Below, piece by piece: positions 38,614 to 47,651 of a stretch of DNA of 64,000 nt. This DNA comes from Streptomyces abyssomicinicus (GTDB taxonomy: Bacteria; Actinomycetota; Actinomycetes; Streptomycetales; Streptomycetaceae). Each line of letters opens with the position of its first letter. The first letter of the stretch is position 1. The position numbers and the translations under genes were made by a program. Where the stretch lies: NCBI RefSeq assembly GCF_008974245.1, contig NZ_BBZI01000005.1, positions 592,180 to 656,179 on the forward strand, read 5' to 3'. The notes below the pieces were generated by a model. The model was given only the letters and a program-made list of their open reading frames with translations, had not been told where the DNA came from and did no database searches.

Positions 38614-39677
38614 CGGGCCCCGCGGAGACGTCCGGCCCGCACGGAGCCGCGGACGCGACCCCCGCCGGGAGCGGCTACGCGGTGGTGATCCCCACCCTGG
38701 TCCGCGACACCCTCGCCGACTGCCTGGCCTCGCTGGCCGCCTCCCACGGCCCCAAGCCCGCCGAGATCGTCCTGGTCGACGACCGTCCCACCCCGGACAA
38801 CGAGGACGACGGACCGCTGCGGCACCCGCTGTCCGTCCTCGGCGACCTGCGCGGGCGCACCACCGTGCTGCGCGGCGGCGGCAGGGGACCGGCCGCCGCC
38901 CGCAACACCGGCGCCCAGGCGGTGGCCGCCCCGTGGATCGCCTTCCTCGACGACGACGTCCAGGTCGGCCCGCACTGGTGCGACCAGCTCACCGAGGACC
39001 TCACCACCGCCGCGCCCGACACCGGCGCCGTCCAGGGCGTGATCGCCGTGCCGCTGCCCGGTGAGCGCCGCCCCACCGACTGGGAACGCGCCACCGCGGG
39101 GCTCGCCCAGGCGCTGTGGATCACCGCCGACATGGTCTACCGCGGCGAGGCGCTCAAGCAGGTCGGCGGGTTCGACGAGCGCTTCCCGCGCGCCTTCCGG
39201 GAGGACTCCGACCTCGCCCTGCGCGTCCTGGACGCCGGCTGGCGGATCCGCCGGGGCCGCCGCACCGCCCGGCACCCGGTGCGGCCCGCCGACCGGTGGG
39301 TCTCGCTGCGTCAGCAGCGCGGCAACGCCGACGACGCGCTCATGCTGCGCCTGCACGGCCCCGGCTGGTGGAAGCAGGCCGCCGCCCCGCGCGGACGCAT
39401 CCGCCGCCACATGGCGGTCACCGCGTCCGGCACGGCGGCGTGCCTGCTCGCCGCCGCCGGACGCCGCCGGGCCGCCGCGCTCGCCGCGCTCGGCTGGACC
39501 CTGGGCACCGCCGAGTTCGCCTGGGCGCGCATCGCCCCCGGGCCCCGCACCCGCCACGAGGTCGTCACCATGCTGGCCACCAGCGTCCTCATCCCGCCCG
39601 CCGCCACCCGCCACTGGCTGACCGGCCTGTGGCTCCACCGCGAGGCCCGGCCCTGGCAGGAGGTGGTCGGCCCGTGA
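38610..39677 (+). CDS. Family 2 glycosyltransferase
   Basis: A 355-residue GT-A enzyme. After an 18-residue tail, YAVVIPTLVRD and EIVLVDDRPTPDN form the nucleotide-sugar site; the DxD-like motif is FLDDDVQVGP; ED near FREDSDLALRV is the likely catalytic base region. The C-terminal 100 residues have two hydrophobic stretches that could rest on the membrane. It shares ATGA with the carbamoyltransferase and GTGA with the next gene. Donor and acceptor are unknown. Confidence 0.87.
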   Translation: MTGPAETSGPHGAADATPAGSGYAVVIPTLVRDTLADCLASLAASHGPKPAEIVLVDDRPTPDNEDDGPLRHPLSVLGDLRGRTTVLRGGGRGPAAARNTGAQAVAAPWIAFLDDDVQVGPHWCDQLTEDLTTAAPDTGAVQGVIAVPLPGERRPTDWERATAGLAQALWITADMVYRGEALKQVGGFDERFPRAFREDSDLALRVLDAGWRIRRGRRTARHPVRPADRWVSLRQQRGNADDALMLRLHGPGWWKQAAAPRGRIRRHMAVTASGTAACLLAAAGRRRAAALAALGWTLGTAEFAWARIAPGPRTRHEVVTMLATSVLIPPAATRHWLTGLWLHREARPWQEVVGP

Positions 39678-40234
39678 ACGCCGTGCCGGCCGTCCTGTTC
39701 GACCGCGACGGCACCCTTGTGGAGGACGTCCCCTACAACGGCGACCCCCGTCGGGTCCGCCCGATGCCCGGCGCCGCCGAGGCCCTGGCCATGCTCCGGG
39801 AGCGCGGGGTGGCCGTGGGCGTGGTCAGCAACCAGTCCGGCATCGCCCGCGGCCTGCTCACCCGCGCCCAGGTCGACGCCGTCAACGCCCGCGTGGAGGA
39901 ACTGCTCGGGCCGTTCGACGTCTGGGAGATCTGCCCGCACGGCCCCGGGGACGGCTGCGGCTGCCGCAAACCCGCCCCCGGCCTCGTGGAGGCCGCGGCG
40001 CGGCGGCTCGGCGTCCCCGTCGGCCGCTGCGTGGTGATCGGCGACATCGGCGCCGACGTGGACGCCGCCCTGCGCGCCGGGGCGCGCGCCGTGCTGGTGC
40101 CGACGCCGGTCACCCGCGCCGAGGAGATCGACGCCGCCCCGGCCGTCGCCCCCGACCTGACGGCCGCGGTGCGGCTGGTGGTCGCCTACCTCGACTGCGC
40201 CGGGCAGACGGTCGAGGCGGGGAGTCCGGCATGA
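39674..40234 (+). CDS. gmhB: HAD phosphatase, D,D-heptose 1,7-bisphosphate phosphatase type
   Basis: A 186-residue HAD-IIIA phosphatase. The nucleophile motif is LFDRDGTLVEDVPYN; motif II is VVSNQSGIARG; the zinc loop is CPHGPGDGCGCRKP (Cys/His as in GmhB); motif IV is VVIGDIGADVDAALRAG. GmhB removes the C7 phosphate of heptose 1,7-bisphosphate between the kinase and adenylyltransferase steps of ADP-heptose synthesis; GmhA and HldE in the same operon support this over histidinol phosphatase. The GTG start overlaps the previous stop as GTGA. Confidence 0.9.
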   Translation: MNAVPAVLFDRDGTLVEDVPYNGDPRRVRPMPGAAEALAMLRERGVAVGVVSNQSGIARGLLTRAQVDAVNARVEELLGPFDVWEICPHGPGDGCGCRKPAPGLVEAAARRLGVPVGRCVVIGDIGADVDAALRAGARAVLVPTPVTRAEEIDAAPAVAPDLTAAVRLVVAYLDCAGQTVEAGSPA

Positions 40235-41235
40235 GAGCGCTGGTGGTCCGGCTCGACAGCTTCGGCGACGTGCTGCTCGCCGGGCCCGCCGTGCGCGCCG
40301 TCGCCCGGCACGCCGACGAGGTCGCCCTGCTCTGCGGCCCGCGCGGCGAGCCCGCCGCCCGGCTGCTGCCCGGCGTCGACCGGGTCATCGTCTGGGACGC
40401 GCCCTGGGTCGGCCCGGAGCCGCCGCCGGTCGACCCGGACGACGTCGCACGGGTCACCGGCCGGATCGCCGCCTTCGGCGCGGACGACGCCCTCGTCCTC
40501 ACGTCGTTCCACCAGTCGCCGCTGCCCACCGCCCTGCTGCTGCGGATGGCCCGCGTCCCGCGGATCGCCGCCGACAGCGAGGACTACCCCGGGGCGCTGC
40601 TCGACCTCCGCCACCGCCGCGCCGCCCACGCCCACGAGGCGGAGGCCGCCCTCGACCTGGCCGCGGCCGCCGGGTTCCCGCCCGCCGAGGACGACGACGG
40701 GCGCCTCGCCGTGCTGCCGCCTCCCGACACCAGCGCCCTCACCGGACCCGAGCCCTACGTCGTCCTGCACCCCGGGGCCAGCGTCCCCGCCCGCGCCTGG
40801 AGCCCCGGCCGCTGCGCCGAGGCGGTGCGCGAACTCGCCGCCGCCGGACACCGGGTGCTGGTCACCGGCGGCCCCGGAGAGCGCCGGCTGACCGCGCGGG
40901 TCGCCGGACCGCACGGCCTGGACCTCGGCGGCCGCACCGACGCGGCGACCCTGGCCGGCGTGCTCTCCCGGGCCCGGGCCGTGGTCACCGGCAACACCGG
41001 CCCGGCCCACCTCGCGGCCGCCGTCGGCACGCCCGTGGTGTCCCTCTTCGCCCCCGTGGTGCCGGCCGGACGCTGGCGCCCCTGGGGCGTCCCGCACGTC
41101 CTGCTCGGCGACCAGGAGGCGCCCTGCGCCGGCAGCAGGGCCCGTACCTGCCCGGTCCCCGGCCACCCGTGCCTGGACACGGTGACCGCGCTCGACGTCC
41201 TCACCGCGGTGGAGAAAGTGATGGTGTCCCGATGA
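40231..41235 (+). CDS. Family 9 glycosyltransferase (heptosyltransferase-like)
   Basis: A 334-residue GT-B enzyme. It begins ALVVRLDSFGDVLLAGPAVR, the RfaF/WaaC opening, with the donor-site pattern YVVLHPGASVPARAWSP and VTGNTGPAHLAAAVGTPVVS, matching GT9. GT9 enzymes transfer heptose from ADP-heptose in Gram-negative LPS cores. Together with GmhA, GmhB and HldE it implies that the glycan contains heptose. The ATG overlaps the stop of gmhB. Cys residues near the C-terminus (APCAGSRARTCPVPGHPC) are unusual and might bind metal. Confidence 0.9.
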   Translation: MRALVVRLDSFGDVLLAGPAVRAVARHADEVALLCGPRGEPAARLLPGVDRVIVWDAPWVGPEPPPVDPDDVARVTGRIAAFGADDALVLTSFHQSPLPTALLLRMARVPRIAADSEDYPGALLDLRHRRAAHAHEAEAALDLAAAAGFPPAEDDDGRLAVLPPPDTSALTGPEPYVVLHPGASVPARAWSPGRCAEAVRELAAAGHRVLVTGGPGERRLTARVAGPHGLDLGGRTDAATLAGVLSRARAVVTGNTGPAHLAAAVGTPVVSLFAPVVPAGRWRPWGVPHVLLGDQEAPCAGSRARTCPVPGHPCLDTVTALDVLTAVEKVMVSR

Positions 41236-42182
41236 GGATCCTGATCTGGCACGTGCACGGCTCCTGGACGACCGCGTTCGTCCAGGGCCCGCACACCTAC
41301 GTCGTACCCGTCACCCCCGACCGCGGACCGGACGGCCTCGGCCGCGCGCGGACCTTCGACTGGCCCGGCTCCGTGGTCGAACTGCCCCCGGAGCGGCTGC
41401 GCGAGGCGGAGATCGACCTGGTCGTCCTGCAACGGCCGCACGAGGCGGCGCTGGTGGACCGGTGGCTGGGCCGCCGCCCGCCCATGGTCTACCTGGAGCA
41501 CAACGCCCCCGACGGCGACGTGCCCGACACCCGGCACCCGGCCGCCGGCCTCCCCGGCGTCACCCTGGTGCACGTCACCCACTTCAACCGCCTGATGTGG
41601 GACGCCGGTTCCACGCCCACGACGGTGATCGAGCACGGCATCGTCGACCCCGGCCCGCTGTGGACCGGCGAACTGCCGCGCGCCGCCGTCGTCGTCAACG
41701 AGCCGCTGCGTCGCGGACGCACCACCGGCACCGACCTCCTGGCGCACTTCGCCCACGCCGCACCGCTCGACGTGTTCGGCATGGGCACCCGCGGCACCGC
41801 CGACGCCCTCGGCATCGACCCCGCCCGCTGCCGCGACCACGAACTCGTCCAGCGCGACCTGCACGCCGAGATGGCCAGGCGCCGCGTCTACGTGCACCCG
41901 GTCCGCTGGACCTCCCTGGGGCTGTCCCTGCTGGAGGCCATGCACCTGGGGATGCCGGTCGTCGCCCTCGCCACCACCGAGGTCACCGAGGCGGTGCCCG
42001 CCGGCGCCGGTGTCGTCTCCAACCGCCTCGACGTACTGACCGACGCCGTGCGGGAGTTCACCGCCGACCCGGACCACGCCCGGGCCGTCGGCACACGGGC
42101 CCGGGCGGCGGCGCTCGCCCGCTACGGGCTGCCCCGCTTCCTCGACGACTGGGAGCGGCTGCTGAAGGAGGTGACCCGATGA
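41232..42182 (+). CDS. GT4-like glycosyltransferase
   Basis: A 316-residue GT-B enzyme. It begins MRILIWHVHGSWTTAFVQG; the donor site lies in YVHPVRWTSLGLSLLEAMHLG, followed by MPVVALATTEVTEAV, the typical GT4 E-x7-E region. It is shorter than most GT4 proteins, with a compact N-terminal domain carrying MVYLEHNAPDGDVPDTRHP. Coupled by ATGA on both sides. Sugar donor unknown. Confidence 0.82.
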   Translation: MRILIWHVHGSWTTAFVQGPHTYVVPVTPDRGPDGLGRARTFDWPGSVVELPPERLREAEIDLVVLQRPHEAALVDRWLGRRPPMVYLEHNAPDGDVPDTRHPAAGLPGVTLVHVTHFNRLMWDAGSTPTTVIEHGIVDPGPLWTGELPRAAVVVNEPLRRGRTTGTDLLAHFAHAAPLDVFGMGTRGTADALGIDPARCRDHELVQRDLHAEMARRRVYVHPVRWTSLGLSLLEAMHLGMPVVALATTEVTEAVPAGAGVVSNRLDVLTDAVREFTADPDHARAVGTRARAAALARYGLPRFLDDWERLLKEVTR

Positions 42183-43420
42183 GGATCGCCATGGTGTCCG
42201 AGCACGCCAGCCCGCTCGCCGCCCTCGGCGGACCCGACGCCGGCGGCCAGAACGTGTACGTGGCCCGCCTCTCCGAGGAGTTGGCCCGGCGCGGCCACGA
42301 CGTCACCGTCCACACCCGCCGCGACGACCCCGACCTGCCCGACCGGGTGAGGATGCCCGCCGGCACCGTCGTCGAACACGTGGCCGCCGGTCCCGCCGAG
42401 CCGATCCCCAAGGACGAACTCCTCGCCCACATGCCGGAGTTCGGCGAGCACCTGGACCGGGTGTGGGCGCGCGAGCGGCCCGGCGCGGCACACGCCCACT
42501 TCTGGATGTCCGGACTCGCCGCCCGCGACGGCGCCCGCCCGCACGGCATCCCCGTCGTGCAGACCTTCCACGCCCTCGGCACCGTCAAGCGCCGCCACCA
42601 GGGCGCCCTGGACACCAGCCCCGTCCAGCGCGTCGCCCTCGAACGCCAACTGGGCCGCGGCTGCGACCGGGTGATCGCCACCTGCTCCGACGAGGTGGCC
42701 GAACTCGCCGCCATGGGCGTGCCCGGTGACCGGGTCTCGGTGGTGCCCTGCGGGGTCGACACGTCCGAGTTCCGGCCCGGCCCCGGCCTCGCCGGAGCGC
42801 CCGCACGCCGCCACCGGCACCGGCTGCTGGCCTGCGGCCGCCTCGTGCCGCGCAAGGGATACGACCGGGCGATCCAGGCGCTCGCCGAGGTGCCCGACAC
42901 CGAACTCCTCCTCGTGGGCGGCCCGTTCGCCTGCCGCACCGAGAACGACCAGGAACTCGCCGACGCCGTGCCGGAGGCGGCCCGGCTGCTCGCCCTCGCC
43001 GAGGAACTGGGCGTCGCCGACCGCGTCCGGATGCTCGGCGCGGTCTCCCGCGACCGGATGCCCGCCCTCATGCGCAGCGCCGACCTGGTGCTGTGCACCC
43101 CCTCCTACGAACCGTTCGGCATCGTCCCGCTGGAGGCGATGGCCTGCGCCGTCCCGGTGCTCGCCACCGACGTCGGCGGGCACCGCGACAGCGTCGCCGA
43201 CCGGACCACCGGACGGCTGGTCCCGCCGGACGACCCCGGGCCGCTGGCCCGGGCCGCCCGGGAACTGCTCGGCGACGACGCCCTGCGCCGCGCCTACGGA
43301 GCCGCCGGCCGGGCCCGCGTACTGGACCGCTTCACCTGGCGGCGCGTCGCGGACGGCGTCGAAGAGGTCTACCGCCAGGTGGCGGCGGGCCGCGAACTCT
43401 CTTCCTCGGAGGTGGCGTGA
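42179..43420 (+). CDS. GT4 glycosyltransferase
   Basis: A 413-residue GT-B enzyme like MshA and sucrose-phosphate synthase-type proteins: it opens MRIAMVSEHASPLAALGGPD then AGGQNVYVARLSEEL (glycine-rich acceptor loop), with LLACGRLVPRKGYDRAIQAL for the donor domain start and SYEPFGIVPLEAMACAVPV, the E-x7-E donor motif. It probably adds a hexose to the growing glycan. It overlaps its upstream neighbour by ATGA and the isomerase by one base. Confidence 0.9.
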   Translation: MRIAMVSEHASPLAALGGPDAGGQNVYVARLSEELARRGHDVTVHTRRDDPDLPDRVRMPAGTVVEHVAAGPAEPIPKDELLAHMPEFGEHLDRVWARERPGAAHAHFWMSGLAARDGARPHGIPVVQTFHALGTVKRRHQGALDTSPVQRVALERQLGRGCDRVIATCSDEVAELAAMGVPGDRVSVVPCGVDTSEFRPGPGLAGAPARRHRHRLLACGRLVPRKGYDRAIQALAEVPDTELLLVGGPFACRTENDQELADAVPEAARLLALAEELGVADRVRMLGAVSRDRMPALMRSADLVLCTPSYEPFGIVPLEAMACAVPVLATDVGGHRDSVADRTTGRLVPPDDPGPLARAARELLGDDALRRAYGAAGRARVLDRFTWRRVADGVEEVYRQVAAGRELSSSEVA

Positions 43421-44163
43421 TGGACAAGCGACCGGTTTCCGCCTCGGGCGGCCACTGCGACGCCCTCGACCAGGCCCTGGGCGAGTTCCGGGCCCGGGCC
43501 CCGCACACCGTCGACCGCTGGGGCGAACTCCTCGCCGCCGTGCTCACGGGCGGGGGCCGCCTGCTCGCCGCCGGCAACGGCGGCAGCGCCGCCCAGGCAC
43601 AGCACCTCACCGCCGAACTCGTCGGCCGCTACCGCGACGACCGGCCGCCGTTCTCCGCGATCGCCCTGCACGCCGACACCTCGAGCACCACCGCCATCGC
43701 CAACGACTACGGCATCGACGAGGTGTTCGCCCGCCAGGTCCGCGCCCACGGACGCTCCGACGACATCCTGATGCTCCTCTCCACCAGCGGCGCCAGCGCC
43801 AACCTCCTGGCCGCGGCCGAGGCCGCCCGGGAGTCCGGCCTGCACGTGTGGGCGCTCACCGGCCCGGCACCCAACCCGCTGGCCGCCGCCGCCGACGAGG
43901 TGCTGGCGGTCGACGCCGCCTCCAACGCCACCGTGCAGGAACTCCACCTGGTCGCCGTCCACATGGTCTGCGAGGCGTTCGACGCAGCCCTGGAACGCGG
44001 CTGGGGGACCAAGGGACGCCGCCGCACCGAGGAGGCCGCCCGCGCCGCCGCGGCACCGCCCGCGACGGCCCGCGGCGCCGGAGGCGGACCGCACGCCCTG
44101 CAGGCCGGGCTGATCCGGCGCGCCCCCGACGACCTGCCGAGAGGAGGCCGCCGGCATGAGTGA
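43420..44163 (+). CDS. gmhA: Sedoheptulose 7-phosphate isomerase (SIS domain)
   Basis: A 247-residue SIS-domain protein. AAGNGGSAAQAQHLTAELVG and LLSTSGASANLLAA are the phosphosugar-binding loops; the catalytic Glu and the metal-binding His are in the NATVQELHLVAVHMVCEAF helix. GmhA converts sedoheptulose 7-phosphate to D-glycero-D-manno-heptose 7-phosphate. A 50-residue low-complexity tail (AARAAAAPPATARGAGGGP) is extra relative to Gram-negative GmhA, which is about 195 residues. The start overlaps the previous stop (TGATG). Confidence 0.92.
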   Translation: MDKRPVSASGGHCDALDQALGEFRARAPHTVDRWGELLAAVLTGGGRLLAAGNGGSAAQAQHLTAELVGRYRDDRPPFSAIALHADTSSTTAIANDYGIDEVFARQVRAHGRSDDILMLLSTSGASANLLAAAEAARESGLHVWALTGPAPNPLAAAADEVLAVDAASNATVQELHLVAVHMVCEAFDAALERGWGTKGRRRTEEAARAAAAPPATARGAGGGPHALQAGLIRRAPDDLPRGGRRHE

Positions 44164-45640
44164 GAGGCTCCCCGCCCCGCTGGTCGTGGTCGGCGACGCG
44201 CTGCTCGACCGCGACCTCACCGGAACCGCCGACCGGCTGGCGCCCGACGCGCCCGTGCCGGTGGTCGCCGACTGCCTGGAACGGCTGCGCCCCGGCGGCG
44301 CCGCGCTCGCCGCGTACCTCGCCGCCCGGGACGGCCACCCCGTCACGCTGGTCACCGGCCTCGGCGACGACGCCGCCGCCCGGGAACTGCGCGCACTGCT
44401 GGAACCACGGGTACGGGTCATCGCCCTGCCGGTCACCGGCCCGCTGCCGGAGAAGACCCGGCTGCTCGCCCGGCACCGGCCCGTGGCCCGCGTCGACCGG
44501 GGCGACGGCCGCGCCGCCGGCGCCACCGAGGAGGCCCGCGAGGCGATCCGCTCGGCGCACGCCGTGCTGGTCTCCGACTACGGCCGCGGCGCCGCCGACG
44601 CGCTGCGCGACGTGCTGGCCGGGCGGCCCCCCGAGGTGTGGGACCCGCACCCGCGCGGCGCCGCCCCCGTCCCGGGCACGCGGCTGGTCACACCCGCCGA
44701 GAAGGAGGCCCGCCTGTTCGCCGGGAGCGGCCCGGGCGACGACCTGCGAACCGTGTCCCGGGGCGCCGCCGCGCTGGTCCGCTCCTGGCACGCCGCCGCC
44801 GTCGTCGTCACCCTCGGCGCGCGCGGCGCCCTGCTCTCCTACGGCGACAACCCGCTGCTCTTCCCCGCCCCCGGCGCCCATCCCGGCGACCCCTGCGGCG
44901 CCGGCGACCGGTTCGCCGCCACCGCCGCCGGACGCCTGGCCGACGGCGCGCTCGTCGAGGAGGCGGTGGCCCGGGCCGTCGCCTCCGCCACCGAGTTCGT
45001 CGCCGCGGGCGCCGCCGGGGCGATCGGCTTCGAACCGGCGGGCGAGGCGGCGGCGATCGGCTGCGCACCGGCGGCCGGGGCCGCGGACCGCCCGTCGCCC
45101 CGCGGGCACGCCCGCCTCCGCGACCCCCGCAAGGCGCTCCCCGCCGGCCTCGACGCGGAGGACCCCGGGACCCTCGCGGAGAAGGTCCGCGCCGCCGGAG
45201 GGACCGTGGTGGCGGCCGGCGGCTGCTTCGACCTCCTGCACGCCGGCCACGTCGGCCTGCTCGAGGAGGCCCGCCGCCTCGGCGACTGCCTGGTCGTCTG
45301 CGTCAACTCCGACACCTCCGTCCGCCGCCGCAAGGGCGACGGCCGTCCGGTCAACCCCCTGGCCGACCGGATCCGCGTCCTCAAGGCGCTGACCTGTGTC
45401 GACGCCGTCGCGGTCTTCGACGAGGACACCCCCGAGAGGCTCCTCGCCCGGCTGCGCCCCGACGTGTGGGTCAAGGGCGGCGACTACGCGGGCGCCGACC
45501 TGCCGGAGGCGGCGCTGCTGGAGGAATGGGGAGGCCAGGCGGTCCTGCTGCCCTATCTGGACGGCCGCTCCTCCACCCGCCTCGCCGCCCGGGCAGCCGC
45601 CGCGGTGGCCGCCGCGCGCGAGCCCGGAGGCCCCCGGTGA
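44156..45640 (+). CDS. hldE: Bifunctional heptose kinase / heptose adenylyltransferase
   Basis: A 494-residue two-domain enzyme. The N-terminal ribokinase/PfkB domain phosphorylates heptose 7-phosphate at C1: VVVGDALLDRDLTG at the start, and HPGDPCGAGDRFAATAAGRL holding the catalytic Asp. The C-terminal nucleotidyltransferase domain (from about 345: VVAAGGCFDLLHAGHVGLLE, HxGH motif; VNSDTSVRRRKG) joins AMP to heptose 1-phosphate. This is the Gram-negative HldE/RfaE architecture, and with GmhA and GmhB it completes ADP-D-glycero-beta-D-manno-heptose. No HldD epimerase is evident. Overlaps gmhA by eight bases. Confidence 0.93.
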   Translation: MSERLPAPLVVVGDALLDRDLTGTADRLAPDAPVPVVADCLERLRPGGAALAAYLAARDGHPVTLVTGLGDDAAARELRALLEPRVRVIALPVTGPLPEKTRLLARHRPVARVDRGDGRAAGATEEAREAIRSAHAVLVSDYGRGAADALRDVLAGRPPEVWDPHPRGAAPVPGTRLVTPAEKEARLFAGSGPGDDLRTVSRGAAALVRSWHAAAVVVTLGARGALLSYGDNPLLFPAPGAHPGDPCGAGDRFAATAAGRLADGALVEEAVARAVASATEFVAAGAAGAIGFEPAGEAAAIGCAPAAGAADRPSPRGHARLRDPRKALPAGLDAEDPGTLAEKVRAAGGTVVAAGGCFDLLHAGHVGLLEEARRLGDCLVVCVNSDTSVRRRKGDGRPVNPLADRIRVLKALTCVDAVAVFDEDTPERLLARLRPDVWVKGGDYAGADLPEAALLEEWGGQAVLLPYLDGRSSTRLAARAAAAVAAAREPGGPR

Positions 45641-46764
45641 CCCGCCGCGTCCTGGTGCTGCGCGCGCTCGGCCTGGGCGACCTGCTCGCCGGCGTCCCCG
45701 CCCTGCGCGCCCTGCGCCGCGCCCACCCGGACGCCGAGATCGTCCTGGCCGCGCCCGCCCCGCTCGCCGCCGTGGCCGACGCGTCGGGCGCCGTGGACCG
45801 CCTGCTGCCGGCCTCCGCGCCCGGCCGGGCCGTGCCCGCGGCCCTCGACTGGACCGGGCCCCCGCCCGACCTCGCCGTCGACCTGCACGGCAACGGCCCG
45901 CTCAGCCACGGCCTCCTCGCCGCGCTCCGCCCCGGCCGTCTCCTCGCCTTCGCCCACCCGGACACCCCGGCGATCGACGGCCCCCCGTGGTACGCGCAGG
46001 AGCACGAACGCGACCGCTGGTGCCGCCTGCTCGCCTGGTACGGCCTCGACACCGACCCGGCCGACCTCCGGCTGCCCCGCCCGCACACCGCCTCCCCGGC
46101 ACCCGGCGCCGTCGTCCTGCACCCCGGCGCGGGCTCCCCGGCCCGCTGCTGGCCCGCCGACCGGTTCGCCGCCGTCGCCGCCGCGCTGCGGGAGCGCGGT
46201 CACCGGGTGGTGGTCACCGGTGGCCCGGGAGAGGACGCCCTGGTGGCCGCCGTCGCCGACCGCGCCGCACTGCCCGGCGCCGACCGGTTCGGCGGCGGCC
46301 CGCCCTTCGAGCTGCTGTCCGCCCTGGTCGCCGGGGCCCGCGCCGTGATCAGCGGCGACACCGGGCTCTCCCACCTCGCCTCCGCCCACGCCACCCCGTC
46401 CGTCTCCCTCTTCGGACCCACCCCGCCCAGCCGCTGGGGACCCCCCGCGCACCCCCGCCACCAGGTCCTCTGGCACCCAGGCCCGCCCGGCGACCCGCAC
46501 GCCCGCCGCCCCGACCCGGCCCTGCTGCGGCTCACCGCCGCCGACGTCCTCGCCGCCTTCGACCGGCTTCCCGACCCGGATGCCGCGCCCGACCACCCGG
46601 CCCCGGCGCCGGAGCGGTCAGGAGCGCCCGAGCCGTGCGGAGCACCCGAACGGTCAGGAGCGCCCGGCCCCGACGCGGCGGCGCAGCCGGCGGGAGCGGG
46701 AGCGCCCGGTCCGGCGGCGCCGCCCGGTGCGACGGGCCCGACCCTCACCACCGGAACGCCGTGA
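45637..46764 (+). CDS. Family 9 glycosyltransferase (heptosyltransferase-like), second copy
   Basis: A 375-residue GT-B protein opening VLVLRALGLGDLLAGVPALR, with VVLHPGAGSPARCWPADRF and ISGDTGLSHLASAHATPSVS, then LFGPTPPSRWGPP: all GT9 hallmarks. The last 60 residues are a Pro/Ala/Glu-rich repeat (APERSGAPEPCGAPERSGA). It differs clearly from the first GT9 in this operon, so the two likely add different heptose units. The GTG start overlaps the hldE stop (GTGA). Confidence 0.9.
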   Translation: MTRRVLVLRALGLGDLLAGVPALRALRRAHPDAEIVLAAPAPLAAVADASGAVDRLLPASAPGRAVPAALDWTGPPPDLAVDLHGNGPLSHGLLAALRPGRLLAFAHPDTPAIDGPPWYAQEHERDRWCRLLAWYGLDTDPADLRLPRPHTASPAPGAVVLHPGAGSPARCWPADRFAAVAAALRERGHRVVVTGGPGEDALVAAVADRAALPGADRFGGGPPFELLSALVAGARAVISGDTGLSHLASAHATPSVSLFGPTPPSRWGPPAHPRHQVLWHPGPPGDPHARRPDPALLRLTAADVLAAFDRLPDPDAAPDHPAPAPERSGAPEPCGAPERSGAPGPDAAAQPAGAGAPGPAAPPGATGPTLTTGTP

Positions 46765-47651
46765 ACGGCCGGCCCCCGCCCGTACCCCCCGGCTCCGCCG
46801 TCGGCGTGGTGATCGCCACCCGCGACCGCCGGGACAGCCTGGCCCACACCCTGCGCCGCCTGCGCGAACTGCCCGAGCGGCCCCCGGTGGTGGTGGTCGA
46901 CAACGCCTCCCGCGACGGCACCCGGGAGATGATCGACCGCGACCACCCCGAGGTCAGGGTGGTCGCCCTGGCCGAGAACCAGGGCGCGACCGCCCGCACC
47001 GACGGGGTACGCCTGCTCGGCACGCCCTACGTGGCGTTCAGCGACGACGACTCCTGGTGGGCGCCCGGCGCGCTCACCGCCGCCGTGCGGCACCTGGAGG
47101 CCCACCCCCGGCTCGGCCTGATCGCCGCCCGCACCCTGGTCGGCCCCGAGGGGACCGAGGACCCCATGAACGAGGTGCTCGCCACCTCCCCGCTGGGCCG
47201 GGTCGCCGACCTGCCCGGCACCCAGGTGCTCGGCTTCCTCGGCTGCGCCGCCGTCGCCCGCAGGGCGGCCTACCTGGACGCCGGCGGCTACCACCGCGTC
47301 CTCTTCTTCGGGGCGGAGGAGACGCTGCTCGCCTACGACCTCGCGGCGCGCGGCTGGGGCGTGACCTACTGCCCCGACGTGGTCGCCCACCACCACCCCG
47401 CCGCCGCGCCCCGCCCCCACCGCAACGCCCTCCAGCGCCGCAACGAGGTACTGACCGCCTGGCTGCGCCGCCCCCTGCCGCTCGCCCTGGCCCGCACCGG
47501 CGCACTCGCCGCCGAAGCACGGCGGGACGGCCCCGCCCGGCGCGCCCTGCGCGAGGCACTGCTCCGGCTCCCCGGCGCCCTGCGGGCCCGCGCACCGCTG
47601 CCCCCGCACGTCGAACGCGCCGCCCGGCTGCTGGAGGGAGACCCCGCGTGA
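46761..47651 (+). CDS. Family 2 glycosyltransferase
   Basis: A 296-residue GT-A enzyme. VGVVIATRDRRDSLAHTLRR and PPVVVVDNASRDGTREMI open the donor domain, the metal motif is VAFSDDDSWWAPG, and FFGAEETLLAYDLAARGWG supplies the likely base. Closely similar in order to the following gene, so the two look like a tandem duplication. GTG start overlapping the previous stop. Confidence 0.88.
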   Translation: MNGRPPPVPPGSAVGVVIATRDRRDSLAHTLRRLRELPERPPVVVVDNASRDGTREMIDRDHPEVRVVALAENQGATARTDGVRLLGTPYVAFSDDDSWWAPGALTAAVRHLEAHPRLGLIAARTLVGPEGTEDPMNEVLATSPLGRVADLPGTQVLGFLGCAAVARRAAYLDAGGYHRVLFFGAEETLLAYDLAARGWGVTYCPDVVAHHHPAAAPRPHRNALQRRNEVLTAWLRRPLPLALARTGALAAEARRDGPARRALREALLRLPGALRARAPLPPHVERAARLLEGDPA